Shown here: positions 52,507 to 62,478 of the stretch, piece after piece
How positions within the stretch are numbered: position 1 is the first letter of the stretch
Layout of the letters: each line of letters starts with the position of its first letter
NCBI RefSeq assembly: GCF_945957525.1
Contig: NZ_CAMFLA010000011.1
Span: forward strand, 62,001-126,000
DNA: 64,000 nt
Reading direction: 5' to 3'
From: an uncultured Aquitalea sp.
GTDB lineage: Bacteria > Pseudomonadota > Gammaproteobacteria > Burkholderiales > Chromobacteriaceae
Made by a program: the position numbers and the translations under genes
The notes under the pieces: model-generated
Databases searched by the model: none
What the model was told of the DNA's origin: nothing
Seen by the model: only the letters and a program-made list of their open reading frames with translations

Positions 52507-54795
52507 TTAGAAAACGGTACCCAGCTGGAATTGGAAGCGCTGTTCTTTATCCCCTTCCTTCTTCTTCAAAGGAGAGGCGTAACTGAACTTCATCGGCCCC
52601 AGCGGAGACAGCCAGGTTACAGCCAAGCCGGCAGAATATCGCATGCCGTCGCTGATCGAGCTGCCCTGCACCTTGTCGTCCCACAGGGAGCCGGCATCAA
52701 AGAACACGCTGGTGCGAATCGACTTGTTGTCCTTCATGCCCGGGAAGGGGAAGAGGATTTCCGCATTGGCTACCACCTTGCGGGTACCGCCCATGTAGTC
52801 GCCGTTGGTGTCTTTCGGCCCAATACTGTTGGTGTCATAGCCGCGAACAGAACCGATACCGCCAATGTAGAAGTTCTGGAAGAACGGCAGTGTAGAAGTT
52901 TTGCCGTAGCCGTTGGCGTAACCCACTTCGCCATTCAGCATCAGGGTGTATGTCTTGGAGAGCGGGAAGAACCACTGCTGCTGATGAGTCAGTCGATAGA
53001 ACTGGATATCGCCGCCCGGCAAGCCAAGATCGACGCCAGCCTTGATCAGGGCGCCGCGCGTCGGCCACAGCGAGCTATCGCGCGTATCCCGGCCCCAGCT
53101 AACCGTACCCAGCAGCGTGGTGTACTTGTTGCCGTGCTCGTTGACGTAGTCAATGTAGCGCTGCGGACTGGTGCTGTAAGTAGTCAGATGCGTCTTTTCA
53201 ACACCAAGACTGAAGTTGACGCGATCATATTCCGTCACCGGCACGCCGAAACGCACAGCAGCGCCATCGGTAGAGGTTTTGTACGCCGAGGTGGACGTGG
53301 CATCCGGATTGTAAACGCGATGATAAAGGTCGTAACCCAGGCTGACGCCGTCGGTCGTGAAGTACGGATCCGTAAACGACAGCGAGATGTTCTTATTCAC
53401 CTTGCCGTTGGACATGCCCAAAGCCATGTATTTGCCGGAACCGAAGATGTTGGACTGAGAAATGCTGGCCGACAGCTGGATGCCTTCGCCCTGCACAAAG
53501 CCCACACCGGCGGAGATGCTGCCTGTCGGGCGCTCTTTCAGGGAGATATTCATGTCCACCTGGTCGGGCGCATCCGGCACTGCCGGCGTCTCTACGTTGA
53601 CGTCTTCAAAGTAGCCCAGCAGTTCGATGCGCTCCTTGCTGCGCTTGACTTTGTCGGCGCCGTACACCGAGCCCTCGAGCTGACGCAGTTCGCGGCGAAT
53701 CACTTCGTCGCGGGTCTTGGTGTTGCCGGCGATGTTGACGCGGCGTACGTAGGTCTTGCGGCCCGGATCGACAAAGAAAGTGAAACCCACTTGCTGCTTG
53801 TCGCGGTTGATTTCCGGCAAGGCGTTGACGTTGGCGAAAGCATACCCCTCATTGCCCAAACGATCGCTCAGGGCTTTGACGGTTTCCGTCACTTTCTCGT
53901 TGTTGAACACCTCGCCTTGCTTGAGGGTGATCAGCTTGCGCAGATCAGCCTCCGGCACTTTCAGGTCGCCGGCCAGCTTGATGTCGGAGACCGTGAATTT
54001 CTTGCCTTCGTTGATATTGATAGTTAGGAACATCTGTTCCTTGTCGGCGCTGATGGACACTTGCGTGGAGTCGATATTGAACTCCAGATAGCCCTGATTC
54101 TGGTAGAAGGCTTTCAGCTTCTCCAGATCGCCGGTCAGTTTCTGCTTGGAGTACTGGTTGTCCTTGGTGAGCCAGGTCAGCCAGCCGCCAGTAGTGAGGG
54201 ACATCTGGTCAAGCAGGTCATCCTGAGTGAAGGCCTTGGCACCGACAATCTGGATGGTCTTGATCTGCGCGGTAACACCTTCGTTGATATCCAGCGTCAC
54301 GGCCACGCGATTGCGTTCCAGCTTGGTAACGTGCGAAGTGATGTCTACCGAGTACTTGCCGCGACTGTAGTACTGACGCTTGAGCTCTTGCAATGCGCCG
54401 TCAAGCAGGGCCTGGTCGAAAATCAGCGACTCGGCGAACCCGTTGTCCTTCAGCGCCTTTTTCAGCTGATCCTTGCTGAATTCCTTGGCGCCGTTGATGG
54501 TGAGCTGGGTTATGACGGGGCGCTCTTCAACAGCCACGATCACCACGCCTTCGCGCGACTCCACGCGCACATCATTGAAGAAGCCAGTGGCGAACAGGCT
54601 CTTGATGGATTCGCGGGCCTTCTCATCGCTGAAGGTATCGCCCACTTTGACTGGCAGGTAGTTGAAGACGGTACCGGGCTCGGTACGCTGCAGGCCTTCA
54701 ACGCGAATATCCTTGATGACAAAAGGTTCAGCAGCCCAAACGACCGACGCCGAGAACATGCCCAGCACGGCGGCTGCAACGAGTTTCAATTTCAT
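52507..54795 (-). CDS. bamA: Outer-membrane protein assembly factor BamA
   Basis: Essential beta-barrel insertase (762 aa). Signal peptide ~1-22 (ending VWA), five POTRA domains (~24-345) and a 16-strand barrel (~345-762) ending in the usual aromatic residue (LGTVF). The conserved barrel-lid motif VRGYDTN is seen in GSVRGYDTNSIG. It lies between rseP and skp. It would also insert the barrel of the autotransporter encoded at 1061-3334. The large frame on the opposite strand is a shadow. Confidence 0.97.
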   Translation of the reverse strand: MKLKLVAAAVLGMFSASVVWAAEPFVIKDIRVEGLQRTEPGTVFNYLPVKVGDTFSDEKARESIKSLFATGFFNDVRVESREGVVIVAVEERPVITQLTINGAKEFSKDQLKKALKDNGFAESLIFDQALLDGALQELKRQYYSRGKYSVDITSHVTKLERNRVAVTLDINEGVTAQIKTIQIVGAKAFTQDDLLDQMSLTTGGWLTWLTKDNQYSKQKLTGDLEKLKAFYQNQGYLEFNIDSTQVSISADKEQMFLTININEGKKFTVSDIKLAGDLKVPEADLRKLITLKQGEVFNNEKVTETVKALSDRLGNEGYAFANVNALPEINRDKQQVGFTFFVDPGRKTYVRRVNIAGNTKTRDEVIRRELRQLEGSVYGADKVKRSKERIELLGYFEDVNVETPAVPDAPDQVDMNISLKERPTGSISAGVGFVQGEGIQLSASISQSNIFGSGKYMALGMSNGKVNKNISLSFTDPYFTTDGVSLGYDLYHRVYNPDATSTSAYKTSTDGAAVRFGVPVTEYDRVNFSLGVEKTHLTTYSTSPQRYIDYVNEHGNKYTTLLGTVSWGRDTRDSSLWPTRGALIKAGVDLGLPGGDIQFYRLTHQQQWFFPLSKTYTLMLNGEVGYANGYGKTSTLPFFQNFYIGGIGSVRGYDTNSIGPKDTNGDYMGGTRKVVANAEILFPFPGMKDNKSIRTSVFFDAGSLWDDKVQGSSISDGMRYSAGLAVTWLSPLGPMKFSYASPLKKKEGDKEQRFQFQLGTVF

Positions 54796-54804
54796 AGGTA
54801 TGGT

Positions 54805-56151
54805 TTAACCCCCAAAAAGGCGACCGAGGTCGTTCAGCAAGGCGAACAACATCAACGACGCCAGCAGGATGAATCCGATCTTTTGTCCAAACAGTTGAGC
54901 CTGCTCGCTCAGCGGGCGGCCTTTAACCAGTTCCGCGACATAATACATTAAGTGCCCGCCATCCAGCACAGGTATTGGCAAGAGATTGAGCACGCCGATG
55001 CTGACACTGATCAGCGCCAGAAATTCCAGGTAAGGCGTCAGTCCCTCGCGCGCAGTCTGTCCCGCAACCGTGGCGATGGTGAGCGGGCCGGACAGATTGT
55101 CCAGCGAAGCTTGCCCAATCAGCATTCGACCCAGGAATTTCAGCGACATCCATGCGGTGTCGAAAGTCTTTTGCGCCGCCTCGAGACCAGCCTGCCCGAA
55201 AGAAGGATGATGAACGAAGGAAATGCTCTTCATCCAGGCTTGATCCACCAGGGGAGCAGCCCCGATACGCCCCACCATCACATCGCCCGCGGGCACCGTG
55301 GCAGGTCGCAGCCGAACATCCAACGCCTTGCCGTCGCGCTCTATGCGCACCAGCAACTCCTTGCCCGGGCTGTCTCGCACCACTTTCACCCAGGCATCCC
55401 AGCTTGCCAACGGCTTGCCATCCACGGCCAGGAGACGATCACCCGCCTTGAGACCGGCCTTGGCGGCCACGCCGCCCTCTTCAAGCCCGCCGATCGCATT
55501 AAGGTAACGCGCCGGAGAGATGCCGGGATCGCCCTTTTCAAATGCCTGCAAGAAAGTATCGTCCATCAGGGTAGGATCAATCACGCGCGTAGCGATGGCG
55601 CCTTGCGCGGTCTGCACCTTCACCTTGACGGGGTCCGGCTGGTGCGAAGCCGCCTCAACCAATGCCAGCCTGGCTTCCTGCCAGTTCTTTACCCCCTGCG
55701 CATCGATGGTTTGCAGCTTGTCGCCTGGCTGGAAACCAGCCACTGCCGCCGGCGTCTGCGGCGCAACGGAACCCACCAGCGGCTGCAACTGCAGCACGCC
55801 CTGAGCAATGACCAGCCAGTAAAACAGCACCGCCAACAACAAATTGGCCACAGGCCCGGCAGCGACAATGGCCATGCGTTTGAATACCGACTGCGTATTG
55901 AAAGCCTGGTGACGCTCTGCCGCGTCGACTTCCATCTCGCGTTCATCCAGCATGCGCACATAGCCTCCCAGCGGAATCGGACAGATCGCCCACTCGGTAT
56001 CGCCGCGTTGCCAACTGATCAACGGCGCGCCAAAACCGATGGAAAAACGCAGCACTTTAACGCCGCAGAGTCTGGCAATCGCGTAATGACCAAATTCGTG
56101 AAACGTCACCAACACGCCGATGGCGACGAGAAATGCGAGGAATGTCAGCAT
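54805..56151 (-). CDS. rseP: Site-2 zinc metalloprotease RseP
   Basis: Intramembrane protease (448 aa) that cleaves anti-sigma factor RseA in the envelope stress response. Zinc site HEFGH at residues 18-22 in the first membrane span, two PDZ domains (~120-300), and [16 protein letters not shown] with the third zinc ligand near the C-terminus. The start at 56151 is set by homology to the family N-terminus ([15 protein letters not shown]); the frame to 56238 is spurious. Overlaps dxr by 7 bp. Confidence 0.96.
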   Translation of the reverse strand: MLTFLAFLVAIGVLVTFHEFGHYAIARLCGVKVLRFSIGFGAPLISWQRGDTEWAICPIPLGGYVRMLDEREMEVDAAERHQAFNTQSVFKRMAIVAAGPVANLLLAVLFYWLVIAQGVLQLQPLVGSVAPQTPAAVAGFQPGDKLQTIDAQGVKNWQEARLALVEAASHQPDPVKVKVQTAQGAIATRVIDPTLMDDTFLQAFEKGDPGISPARYLNAIGGLEEGGVAAKAGLKAGDRLLAVDGKPLASWDAWVKVVRDSPGKELLVRIERDGKALDVRLRPATVPAGDVMVGRIGAAPLVDQAWMKSISFVHHPSFGQAGLEAAQKTFDTAWMSLKFLGRMLIGQASLDNLSGPLTIATVAGQTAREGLTPYLEFLALISVSIGVLNLLPIPVLDGGHLMYYVAELVKGRPLSEQAQLFGQKIGFILLASLMLFALLNDLGRLFGG

Positions 56152-57326
56152 GAATGCACCTTGCCCAGAGCGACGCGACGAGCCTCCGCATCCGCGGCGA
56201 GCAAATCGGCAAGCGAAGCGCTGGCCGACAAGTCGCAAACGGACAGCGTAGACTCCACCACCATCGGAATGTCGACAAAACGAATGCGGCGATCCAGAAA
56301 GGCCGCCACAGCGACTTCATTGGCGGCATTAAGCACTGCAGGCGCATCGCCGCCAGCCGCCAAGGCCGAAAAGGCCAGCGCCAGGCACGGGAAGCGAATC
56401 AGATCCGGCTTCTCAAACGTCAGGCCGGACAGGGCCATGAAATCAAGTGATGCCACACCGGATTCGATGCGATCTGGCCAGCCCAGCACATTGGCGATCG
56501 GCGTGCGCATATCCGGAGAGCCAAGCTGGGCCAGTACCGAGCCGTCCTTGTACTGCACCATGGAGTGAATCACGCTCTGCGGATGAACCACTACCTCGAT
56601 GCGGTCTGGCGGCGCATTGAACAACCAATGCGCTTCGATCACCTCCAGCCCCTTGTTCATCAGGCTGGCGGAATCAACGGAAATCTTGCGCCCCATTACC
56701 CAGTTGGGATGCTTGCAAGCATCCTCGGGGGTTACCTGCGCCAACTCTTCGGCCAACCTGCCGCGAAACGGACCGCCCGACGCAGTAAGGATGATCTTGC
56801 GGATTCCCGCCACATCGAGGTCGCCGGCGTAATCATGCGGCAATGACTGGAAAATGGCGTTGTGCTCGCTATCCACCGGCAGCAGGGTAGCGCCGCCTTC
56901 GCGCACGGCTTCCATAAACAGCCGCCCCGCCACCACCAAAGACTCTTTATTGGCCAGCAGCACTTTTTTGCCCGCACGCGCCGCAGCAATGGCGGATGGC
57001 AAACCGGCGGCGCCCACGATGGCGGCCATCACCATATCCACCTCGGGCAGCACCGCCACCTGCTCAAGAGCCGCCGGCCCATGCAGCACCTCTGCGTTCA
57101 GGCCGCTCTCGGCCAAACGCGGACGCAAATCCGCCGCAGCCGCAGCATCGGCCACCACCAGGAAGCGGGGATGGAAACGTTTTGCCTGCTCCAGCAGGCG
57201 GTCAATTTGACGATGACCGGTCAGGACGACAACCTGAAACCGGTCTGGATGACGGGCAACCACGTCCAGCGTATTGACGCCGATGCTGCCGGTTGCCCCA
57301 AGAACGGCAATGCCTTGAGGATTCAT
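56145..57326 (-). CDS. dxr: 1-deoxy-D-xylulose 5-phosphate reductoisomerase
   Basis: Second enzyme of the MEP isoprenoid pathway (393 aa), NADPH-dependent. [14 protein letters not shown] (NADPH site, ~10-23), [33 protein letters not shown] and [18 protein letters not shown] are all present. Its product chain feeds the undecaprenyl synthase two genes upstream (uppS). Nine bases after cdsA. Motif TTCGGCCAAC at 56748-56757. Confidence 0.97.
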   Translation of the reverse strand: MNPQGIAVLGATGSIGVNTLDVVARHPDRFQVVVLTGHRQIDRLLEQAKRFHPRFLVVADAAAAADLRPRLAESGLNAEVLHGPAALEQVAVLPEVDMVMAAIVGAAGLPSAIAAARAGKKVLLANKESLVVAGRLFMEAVREGGATLLPVDSEHNAIFQSLPHDYAGDLDVAGIRKIILTASGGPFRGRLAEELAQVTPEDACKHPNWVMGRKISVDSASLMNKGLEVIEAHWLFNAPPDRIEVVVHPQSVIHSMVQYKDGSVLAQLGSPDMRTPIANVLGWPDRIESGVASLDFMALSGLTFEKPDLIRFPCLALAFSALAAGGDAPAVLNAANEVAVAAFLDRRIRFVDIPMVVESTLSVCDLSASASLADLLAADAEARRVALGKVHSC

Positions 57327-57335
57327 GTGATTCGC

Positions 57336-58142
57336 TTACAGCCCACCCAGCGCGCGCAGCGCGTTGCTGACCGCCAGGACGGCAATGAGACTATCGATTC
57401 GATCGTACACCCCGCCATGACCCGGCAAGAGCTTGCTGCTGTCTTTCATGCCGGACGACCGCTTGAACCAGGACTCAAGCAAATCGCCGCACACGCTGAC
57501 GGCCGTCAGCGGCAAGGCCAGCAGCACCAGCGCCCACACGGGCAAGCCGACGGAAATCCAGCCCAATTGACTGACAGCCACCACATACACCGCCACGCCG
57601 ATCAGTGCGCCATACACGCCCTCCCAGCTTTTACCAGGGCTGATCGACGGCGCCAGCTTGCGTTTGCCGAAGGCTTTGCCGGAGAAATAGGCGGCAACAT
57701 CCGCCACCCAGACCAGCCCCATCACCGCCAGCAAGGTTTTACCGTGGGTAATGTCAGCCACCGGCCGCCACTCGAGAAAACCAAACCAGGCCGGCACCAT
57801 CAGCAACCAGCCCAGCAGCATGGCTAGGGAAGGATTGCTCACCACCCATCGCCGCGATAACCACAAGGGCACCACCACCAGCCAGAAACCAAGCGCAACG
57901 GCATGAGCCGCGAGGCTCATGCGAAGACCTGATTGCCAGGCCATCCAGGCCAGCGCCGTACTGCCAGCCAGATAGGCCCACTGCAACGGCCCGCGCAAAC
58001 TGGTCATGCGGGAAAATTCCCACAATGCCAGCAGTACGATCAACCAGGAAAACGCCGCCCAGGCATCGGCGGGAAACAAAAACAGGGCCGCCAGCATCAG
58101 CGGCAGCAGTATCAATGCGGTGATGACTCGTGTTATCAGCAT
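57336..58142 (-). CDS. cdsA: Phosphatidate cytidylyltransferase CdsA
   Basis: Multi-span membrane enzyme (268 aa) making CDP-diacylglycerol for phospholipid synthesis. The C-terminal signature SPGKSWEGVYGALIG and SVCGDLLESWFKRSSGMKDSS..LPGHGGVYDRIDSL is typical. About eight membrane segments. It starts six bases after the uppS stop. Confidence 0.96.
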   Translation of the reverse strand: MLITRVITALILLPLMLAALFLFPADAWAAFSWLIVLLALWEFSRMTSLRGPLQWAYLAGSTALAWMAWQSGLRMSLAAHAVALGFWLVVVPLWLSRRWVVSNPSLAMLLGWLLMVPAWFGFLEWRPVADITHGKTLLAVMGLVWVADVAAYFSGKAFGKRKLAPSISPGKSWEGVYGALIGVAVYVVAVSQLGWISVGLPVWALVLLALPLTAVSVCGDLLESWFKRSSGMKDSSKLLPGHGGVYDRIDSLIAVLAVSNALRALGGL

Positions 58143-58148
58143 GTAGGA

Positions 58149-58898
58149 TCAGTTTCGTCGCAGGGCTTCGGGCAACTGCTCGCTGGTGCGACCAAAGCGC
58201 CGTTCCCGCGAACGGTAGGAGTCGATGGCCTGCTCCAGCGCCTGACGATCGAAATCCGGCCAGAGCAGATCGGTAAAATACAACTCGGAGTACGCCAACT
58301 GCCACAACAGGAAGTTGCTGATGCGCTGCTCGCCCCCTGTGCGGATGAACAAATCCGGCTCGGGAGCCCAACTGGTGGACAAGCGTTGCGCCAGCATGTC
58401 TTCCGTAATGGCGCTGGCGCCATCCGCGATCAACTCATTGACTGCATTCAGTACATCCCAACGCCCGCCATAGTCGGCGGCAATGCTCAGCACCAGGCCG
58501 TCGTTGCCGGCGGTTTTGTCTTCCGCAGCCTGAATGCGCTCAGCCAACTCGGCGCTGAAGCGCTCGCGCGAGCCCAGTACTTTCAGGCGGATATTGTTGC
58601 TGTGCAGCTTGTTGACTTCATGCTCCAGCGCGCGGATGAAGAGATCCATGAGGAACGAAACCTCATCTTGCGGCCGGCGCCAGTTTTCAGTGGAAAAGGC
58701 GAACAGGGTGAGATACTCGACCCCGAGCTCCTTGCAGGCGGTCACGGTTTCGCGCACCGCGTCCAGCCCTTTCTTGTGACCGGCCACTCGCGGCAAAAAC
58801 CGCTTTTTGGCCCAACGGCCATTGCCGTCCATGATGACGGCGATGTGCCGGGGCACATTGCGCACCTCCGGCACGTCCCTTGTCGAGCTTCCAAACAA
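58149..58898 (-). CDS. uppS: Undecaprenyl diphosphate synthase
   Basis: cis-Prenyltransferase (249 aa) producing the C55 lipid carrier for murein and O-antigen. [16 protein letters not shown] carries the catalytic Asp; [25 protein letters not shown] is the second signature. The start is TTG at 58898 with AAGGAA seven bases upstream. Follows frr at 15 bp distance. Confidence 0.95.
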   Translation of the reverse strand: MFGSSTRDVPEVRNVPRHIAVIMDGNGRWAKKRFLPRVAGHKKGLDAVRETVTACKELGVEYLTLFAFSTENWRRPQDEVSFLMDLFIRALEHEVNKLHSNNIRLKVLGSRERFSAELAERIQAAEDKTAGNDGLVLSIAADYGGRWDVLNAVNELIADGASAITEDMLAQRLSTSWAPEPDLFIRTGGEQRISNFLLWQLAYSELYFTDLLWPDFDRQALEQAIDSYRSRERRFGRTSEQLPEALRRN

Positions 58899-58913
58899 GG
58901 CTGTTTCCTTCCG

Positions 58914-59471
58914 TCAGACTGCCATCAGATCGGCTTCTTTGGCGGCCAGCGCCTTGTCGACTTCCGCGATGTACTTGTCGGTGAGCTTCTGGATGTCGTC
59001 CTGACCGCGACGCTCCTCGTCTTCGGTGATGGCCTTATCCTTTAGCAGATTTTTGAAGTCATTGTTCGCGTCGCGGCGAATATTGCGAACCGCCACGCGA
59101 GCGCTTTCCGCCTCGCCGCGCACCACTTTGATCAGGTCGCGGCGGCGCTCTTCGGTCAACATCGGCATCGGCACACGAATCAGGTCGCCCATGGCTGCCG
59201 GATTCAGACCCAGGTCAGAATCACGAATGGCCTTTTCAATCTTGCCGGCCATGTTCTTTTCCCACGGCTGCACGCCGATGGTGCGGGCGTCAATCAGGGT
59301 GACGTTGGCCACCTGATTCACCGGCACATCGCTGCCATAGTACTCCACCATCACATGATCAAGAATGCCAGCATGCGCGCGACCGGTGCGCACCTTGGTC
59401 AGGTCGGTCTTGAACGCCTCCAGAGATCTGGACATCTTCTGCTCGGCCGTTTTCTTGACTTCATTAATCAT
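58914..59471 (-). CDS. frr: Ribosome recycling factor
   Basis: Splits post-termination ribosomes together with EF-G (185 aa, exact family length). Contains [23 protein letters not shown] and the C-terminal [15 protein letters not shown] helix. GGAG precedes the ATG. A terminator-like hairpin (59511-59543) lies in the 89-bp gap to pyrH, allowing separate levels. Confidence 0.97.
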   Translation of the reverse strand: MINEVKKTAEQKMSRSLEAFKTDLTKVRTGRAHAGILDHVMVEYYGSDVPVNQVANVTLIDARTIGVQPWEKNMAGKIEKAIRDSDLGLNPAAMGDLIRVPMPMLTEERRRDLIKVVRGEAESARVAVRNIRRDANNDFKNLLKDKAITEDEERRGQDDIQKLTDKYIAEVDKALAAKEADLMAV

Positions 59472-59510
59472 GTCTGCTCCACATTACAAATCAAAACTGT
59501 AGAAAAACAA

Positions 59511-59543
59511 GGCGGAAAGCGGCCTTGCGCGACCGTTTCCGCC
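59511..59543 (-). terminator. Hairpin between pyrH and frr
   Basis: GGCGGAAA (59511-59518) pairs with TTTCCGCC (59536-59543), extended by GCGG/CCG with one bulge; the leftward transcript continues into a U-run. Probably a partial terminator. Confidence 0.6.
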
Positions 59544-59560
59544 CCTAGTATTCGTCAGGC

Positions 59561-60280
59561 TCAGCAGTGTACCAGCGTGCCTTCGTCTTCGCCAAGCACC
59601 ACACGCTTGAGCGCACCAGTCTTGAAAATGCTGAATACCTTGATATTGAGCTTCTGGTCGCGACACAGTGCAAAAGCCGTGGCATCCATCACCTTGAGGT
59701 TGCGGCCGATGGCTTCGTCGAAGGTCAGGGTCTGGTAACGCACGGCATCCGGATTTTTCTTCGGATCATCCGTATATACGCCATCCACCTTGGTGGCTTT
59801 AAGCATGATGTCCACATTCATCTCCATACCGCGCAGCGCTGCCGCCGTATCAGTGGTGAAGAACGGGTTGCCGGTGCCTGCGGCAAAAATCACCACCTTG
59901 CCTTCCTCGAGATACTGCATCGCCTTGCCGCGCACATAGGGCTCGGCAATTTGCTGCATGGTCAGCGCGGATTGCACGCGCGCAATCAAACCCGCCTTGG
60001 TCATGGCATCCTTCAGCGCCAGCGCGTTCATGACCGTGGCCATCATGCCCATGTAGTCCGCCGTTGCACGATCCATGCCGCTGGCAGCACTGGAAACGCC
60101 GCGAAAGATGTTGCCGCCGCCGATGACGATACCGACCTGCACGCCCAACTCCACCACCCCCTTGATCTGCTCGACGATCTGCTCGATCGTGGTGCGATTG
60201 ATGCCGTAGCTGTCATCGCCCATCAGGGCTTCACCGGAAAGCTTGAGCAGGATGCGTTTGTAGGAAGGAACTTGGCTCAT
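59561..60280 (-). CDS. pyrH: UMP kinase
   Basis: Hexameric bacterial UMP kinase (239 aa). [11 protein letters not shown] near the start, [12 protein letters not shown]-like [10 protein letters not shown], and the C-terminal [20 protein letters not shown] are diagnostic. The start at 60280 follows GAGGT; the frame extends to 60322 without a site. Located between tsf and frr as in most Proteobacteria. Confidence 0.97.
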   Translation of the reverse strand: MSQVPSYKRILLKLSGEALMGDDSYGINRTTIEQIVEQIKGVVELGVQVGIVIGGGNIFRGVSSAASGMDRATADYMGMMATVMNALALKDAMTKAGLIARVQSALTMQQIAEPYVRGKAMQYLEEGKVVIFAAGTGNPFFTTDTAAALRGMEMNVDIMLKATKVDGVYTDDPKKNPDAVRYQTLTFDEAIGRNLKVMDATAFALCRDQKLNIKVFSIFKTGALKRVVLGEDEGTLVHC

Positions 60281-60322
60281 GATTACCTCGAGTTGGGTGT
60301 ATTTTTGGCGTTCAATTTGCAA

Positions 60323-60350
60323 AACGGCACCCTGCGAGCAGGGTGCCGTT
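60323..60350 (-). terminator. Terminator/attenuator between tsf and pyrH
   Basis: AACGGCACCCT (60323-60333) pairs perfectly with AGGGTGCCGTT (60340-60350); leftward transcripts then read UUUUGC. It probably limits readthrough from rpsB-tsf into pyrH. Confidence 0.75.
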
Positions 60351-60372
60351 CCGTCATGCTACTTGTGCGATC

Positions 60373-61239
60373 TTACAGCTTGGCGGCGGCAGCCACTTCA
60401 GCAGCATAGTCCACAACCTTCTTCTCGATGCCTTCACCCACCACAAACATGGTGAATGCCTTCACGGAAGCGGATTTTTCAGCCAGCAGCTTCTCTACGG
60501 TCTGGTCCGGGTTCTTCACGAACGGCTGGCCCAGCAGAGTCACTTCGGCGAGGTACTTGTTCACGCGGCCTTCAACCATCTTGGCGACGATGTCGGCCGG
60601 CTTGCCGGATTCAGCAGCCTGAGCAGTGTAGATCTTGCGCTCTTGCTCCAGGGTTTCGGCCGGAACCTGATCCTTGGATACGCAGATCGGCTTGGAAGCG
60701 GCAACGTGCATGGCAATGTCGCGACCCAGCGCTTCGTCGCCCTTCAGGTCAACGATCACGCCGATCTTGGCGCCGTGCAGATAGGTAGCGATGGTGCCAT
60801 CAGTTTCGAAACGCACGAAACGACGGATGGTCATGTTCTCGCCCAGCTTGGCGATAGCGGCCTTGCGGATTTCTTCCACCGGCAGACCGTCAACCTCCAC
60901 GGCGCCCAGCGCTTCAACGTCAGCCGGGTTGGCGGCAACAACCGCCTTGGCGGCGGCGGTAGCCAGCGCGACGAAAGTCGGATCCTTGGCGACGAAGTCG
61001 GTTTCACAGTTCACTTCTACCAGGGCGCCAACGCCGCCGGCCACGAAGGAGCCGATGATACCTTCAGCGGCCACGCGGCCAGCCATCTTGGAAGCCTTGG
61101 TGCCGGACTTGATGCGCAGGATTTCTTCAGCCTTGGCGAAGTCGCCTTCAGCCTCAACCAGAGCCTTCTTGCATTCCATCATGCCCAGGCCGGTGGCCAC
61201 GCGCAGATCCGAAACCATTTTTGCGGTAATTTCCGCCAT
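60373..61239 (-). CDS. tsf: Elongation factor Ts
   Basis: Nucleotide exchange factor for EF-Tu (288 aa). The N-terminal UBA-like domain contains [25 protein letters not shown], and the core [14 protein letters not shown] motif contacts EF-Tu. AGGAG precedes the ATG. Highly biased codons. Downstream of rpsB across an attenuator hairpin. Confidence 0.98.
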   Translation of the reverse strand: MAEITAKMVSDLRVATGLGMMECKKALVEAEGDFAKAEEILRIKSGTKASKMAGRVAAEGIIGSFVAGGVGALVEVNCETDFVAKDPTFVALATAAAKAVVAANPADVEALGAVEVDGLPVEEIRKAAIAKLGENMTIRRFVRFETDGTIATYLHGAKIGVIVDLKGDEALGRDIAMHVAASKPICVSKDQVPAETLEQERKIYTAQAAESGKPADIVAKMVEGRVNKYLAEVTLLGQPFVKNPDQTVEKLLAEKSASVKAFTMFVVGEGIEKKVVDYAAEVAAAAKL

Positions 61240-61281
61240 GCTTGTACTCCTGTGAATTCTATACGTCGGGTAATCAGGTCT

Positions 61282-61304
61282 AAAAAAAGGGGCTTTCGCC
61301 CCTT
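61282..61304 (-). terminator. Attenuator between rpsB and tsf
   Basis: GGGGC (61289-61293) and GCCCC (61298-61302), extended by AA/TT, form a stem with a TTTC loop; the A7 tract at 61282-61288 gives a U-run leftward. It would partially terminate rpsB transcripts before tsf. Confidence 0.8.
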
Positions 61305-61316
61305 CTTGCAGTCTGC

Positions 61317-62048
61317 TTACTCAGCCTGAGCCGTTTCAGCAGCCGCCACGATTTCCTGCAGCGACTGTGCGCGACCTTCCAGTACAGCGTCGGCGATGCC
61401 GCGAGCGTACAGGCGGATGGCGCGGCTGGAGTCGTCGTTGCCCGGGATTACGTAGTCGATGCCGTCCGGGGAGTTGTTGGTATCAACAACGCCGATAACC
61501 GGGATGCCCAGTTTCTTGGCTTCAACGATGGTGCCCTTCTGGTAGCCGGTGTCGATCACGAAGATCGCGTCCGGCAGACCCTTCATATCCTTGATGCCGC
61601 CCAGCGAACGCTCCAGCTTTTCAACTTCGCGCTGCAGATCCAGCAGTTCCTTCTTGTTGTAACCGGAATCGCCGGCGCCTTCGAGGATGGCGCGCTTCTC
61701 TTCCAGACGCTTGATGGACTGCTTGACGGTCTTGTAGTTGGTCAGCATGCCGCCGAGCCAACGATGATCAACGAAAGGCATGCCAGCACGGGCAGCTTCT
61801 TCACGCACGATCTCACGAGCCTGGCGCTTGGTGCCCACGAACATCACGGTACCCTTGTTGGCAGTCAGACGACGCACATATTCCTGGGCGCCCACGAACA
61901 GCGGCAGGGTCTTTTCCAGGTTGATGATGTGGATCTTGTTGCGGCTGCCAAAGATGTACTGAGCCATCTTCGGGTTCCAGAAGCGGGTTTGGTGGCCGAA
62001 GTGAACGCCGGCCTCAAGCATTTGGCGCATGGTAACGTTGGTGGTCAT
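61317..62048 (-). CDS. rpsB: 30S ribosomal protein S2
   Basis: Small-subunit protein S2 (243 aa). [22 protein letters not shown] at the start and [26 protein letters not shown] near the end identify it. The start at 62048 follows AAGGAG; the frame upstream to 62114 crosses the leader and is not coding. A two-tier hairpin in the leader (62077-62129) may serve feedback control. Confidence 0.98.
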   Translation of the reverse strand: MTTNVTMRQMLEAGVHFGHQTRFWNPKMAQYIFGSRNKIHIINLEKTLPLFVGAQEYVRRLTANKGTVMFVGTKRQAREIVREEAARAGMPFVDHRWLGGMLTNYKTVKQSIKRLEEKRAILEGAGDSGYNKKELLDLQREVEKLERSLGGIKDMKGLPDAIFVIDTGYQKGTIVEAKKLGIPVIGVVDTNNSPDGIDYVIPGNDDSSRAIRLYARGIADAVLEGRAQSLQEIVAAAETAQAE

Positions 62049-62076
62049 GCAAAAACTCCTTAAAGGGTTAAGCCTC

Positions 62077-62129
62077 CATCCGCGCAGACAACCGCCGTTT
62101 TGTCGTGGCGGCACCCTTTGGCGCGGATG
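62077..62129 (-). promoter_or_regulatory. Structured rpsB leader, candidate S2 autoregulatory RNA
   Basis: In the rpsB 5' leader, CATCCGCGC (62077-62085) pairs perfectly with GCGCGGATG (62121-62129), enclosing an inner CCGCC/GGCGG stem with a ~10-nt loop. The structure ends about 20 nt before the AAGGAG ribosome site. In other bacteria S2 represses its own rpsB-tsf mRNA through a leader structure; whether this is homologous is unknown. Confidence 0.5.
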
Positions 62130-62195
62130 TGCGTAATGAAATTTCCCTGCCCAATGCGGGGAACACGAGATTCTAGCACCTCTCCGGCCGCAGCC

Positions 62196-62396
62196 TCAAG
62201 CACCAGAATCGGTTTTTTCTTGTTGCTCCATCGCCCGCTCGCGCCGCCGCCTGAGGCGACTGCGCGTCAAATGCGCAACAAAGAAAGTAGGCAGAAAGCC
62301 GAGGGAAAACAGTATTGCCGCCGTGGCGGCCCAGCTGTTTTGCGCCGCCGCCAGCATAAGCACCACGTACAACCAACCCATCAGTATCAGATACAT
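62196..62396 (-). CDS. Small inner-membrane protein, 66 aa
   Basis: Unrecognised. Two hydrophobic segments (~2-19 and ~24-43) are followed by a strongly basic stretch (RSRLRRRRERAME) and a polar tail, which suits a small membrane protein with a cytoplasmic basic C-terminus. No good ribosome site precedes the ATG. It lies between the rpsB leader and the divergent nitronate monooxygenase gene. The composition is convincing as protein, but expression is unproven. Confidence 0.55.
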   Translation of the reverse strand: MYLILMGWLYVVLMLAAAQNSWAATAAILFSLGFLPTFFVAHLTRSRLRRRRERAMEQQEKTDSGA

Positions 62397-62478
62397 GGAT
62401 CAAACAACCGTTTGAATTTTTCGAAAAATACTGCCAACAATAAGGGCTACAGTGTAAACCACCCACCCGAGCGCCACT

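Noticed and set aside
52435-54027. 530-codon open frame opposite bamA
   Set aside because: Low-complexity His/Gln/Ala-rich composition expected of an antisense shadow.
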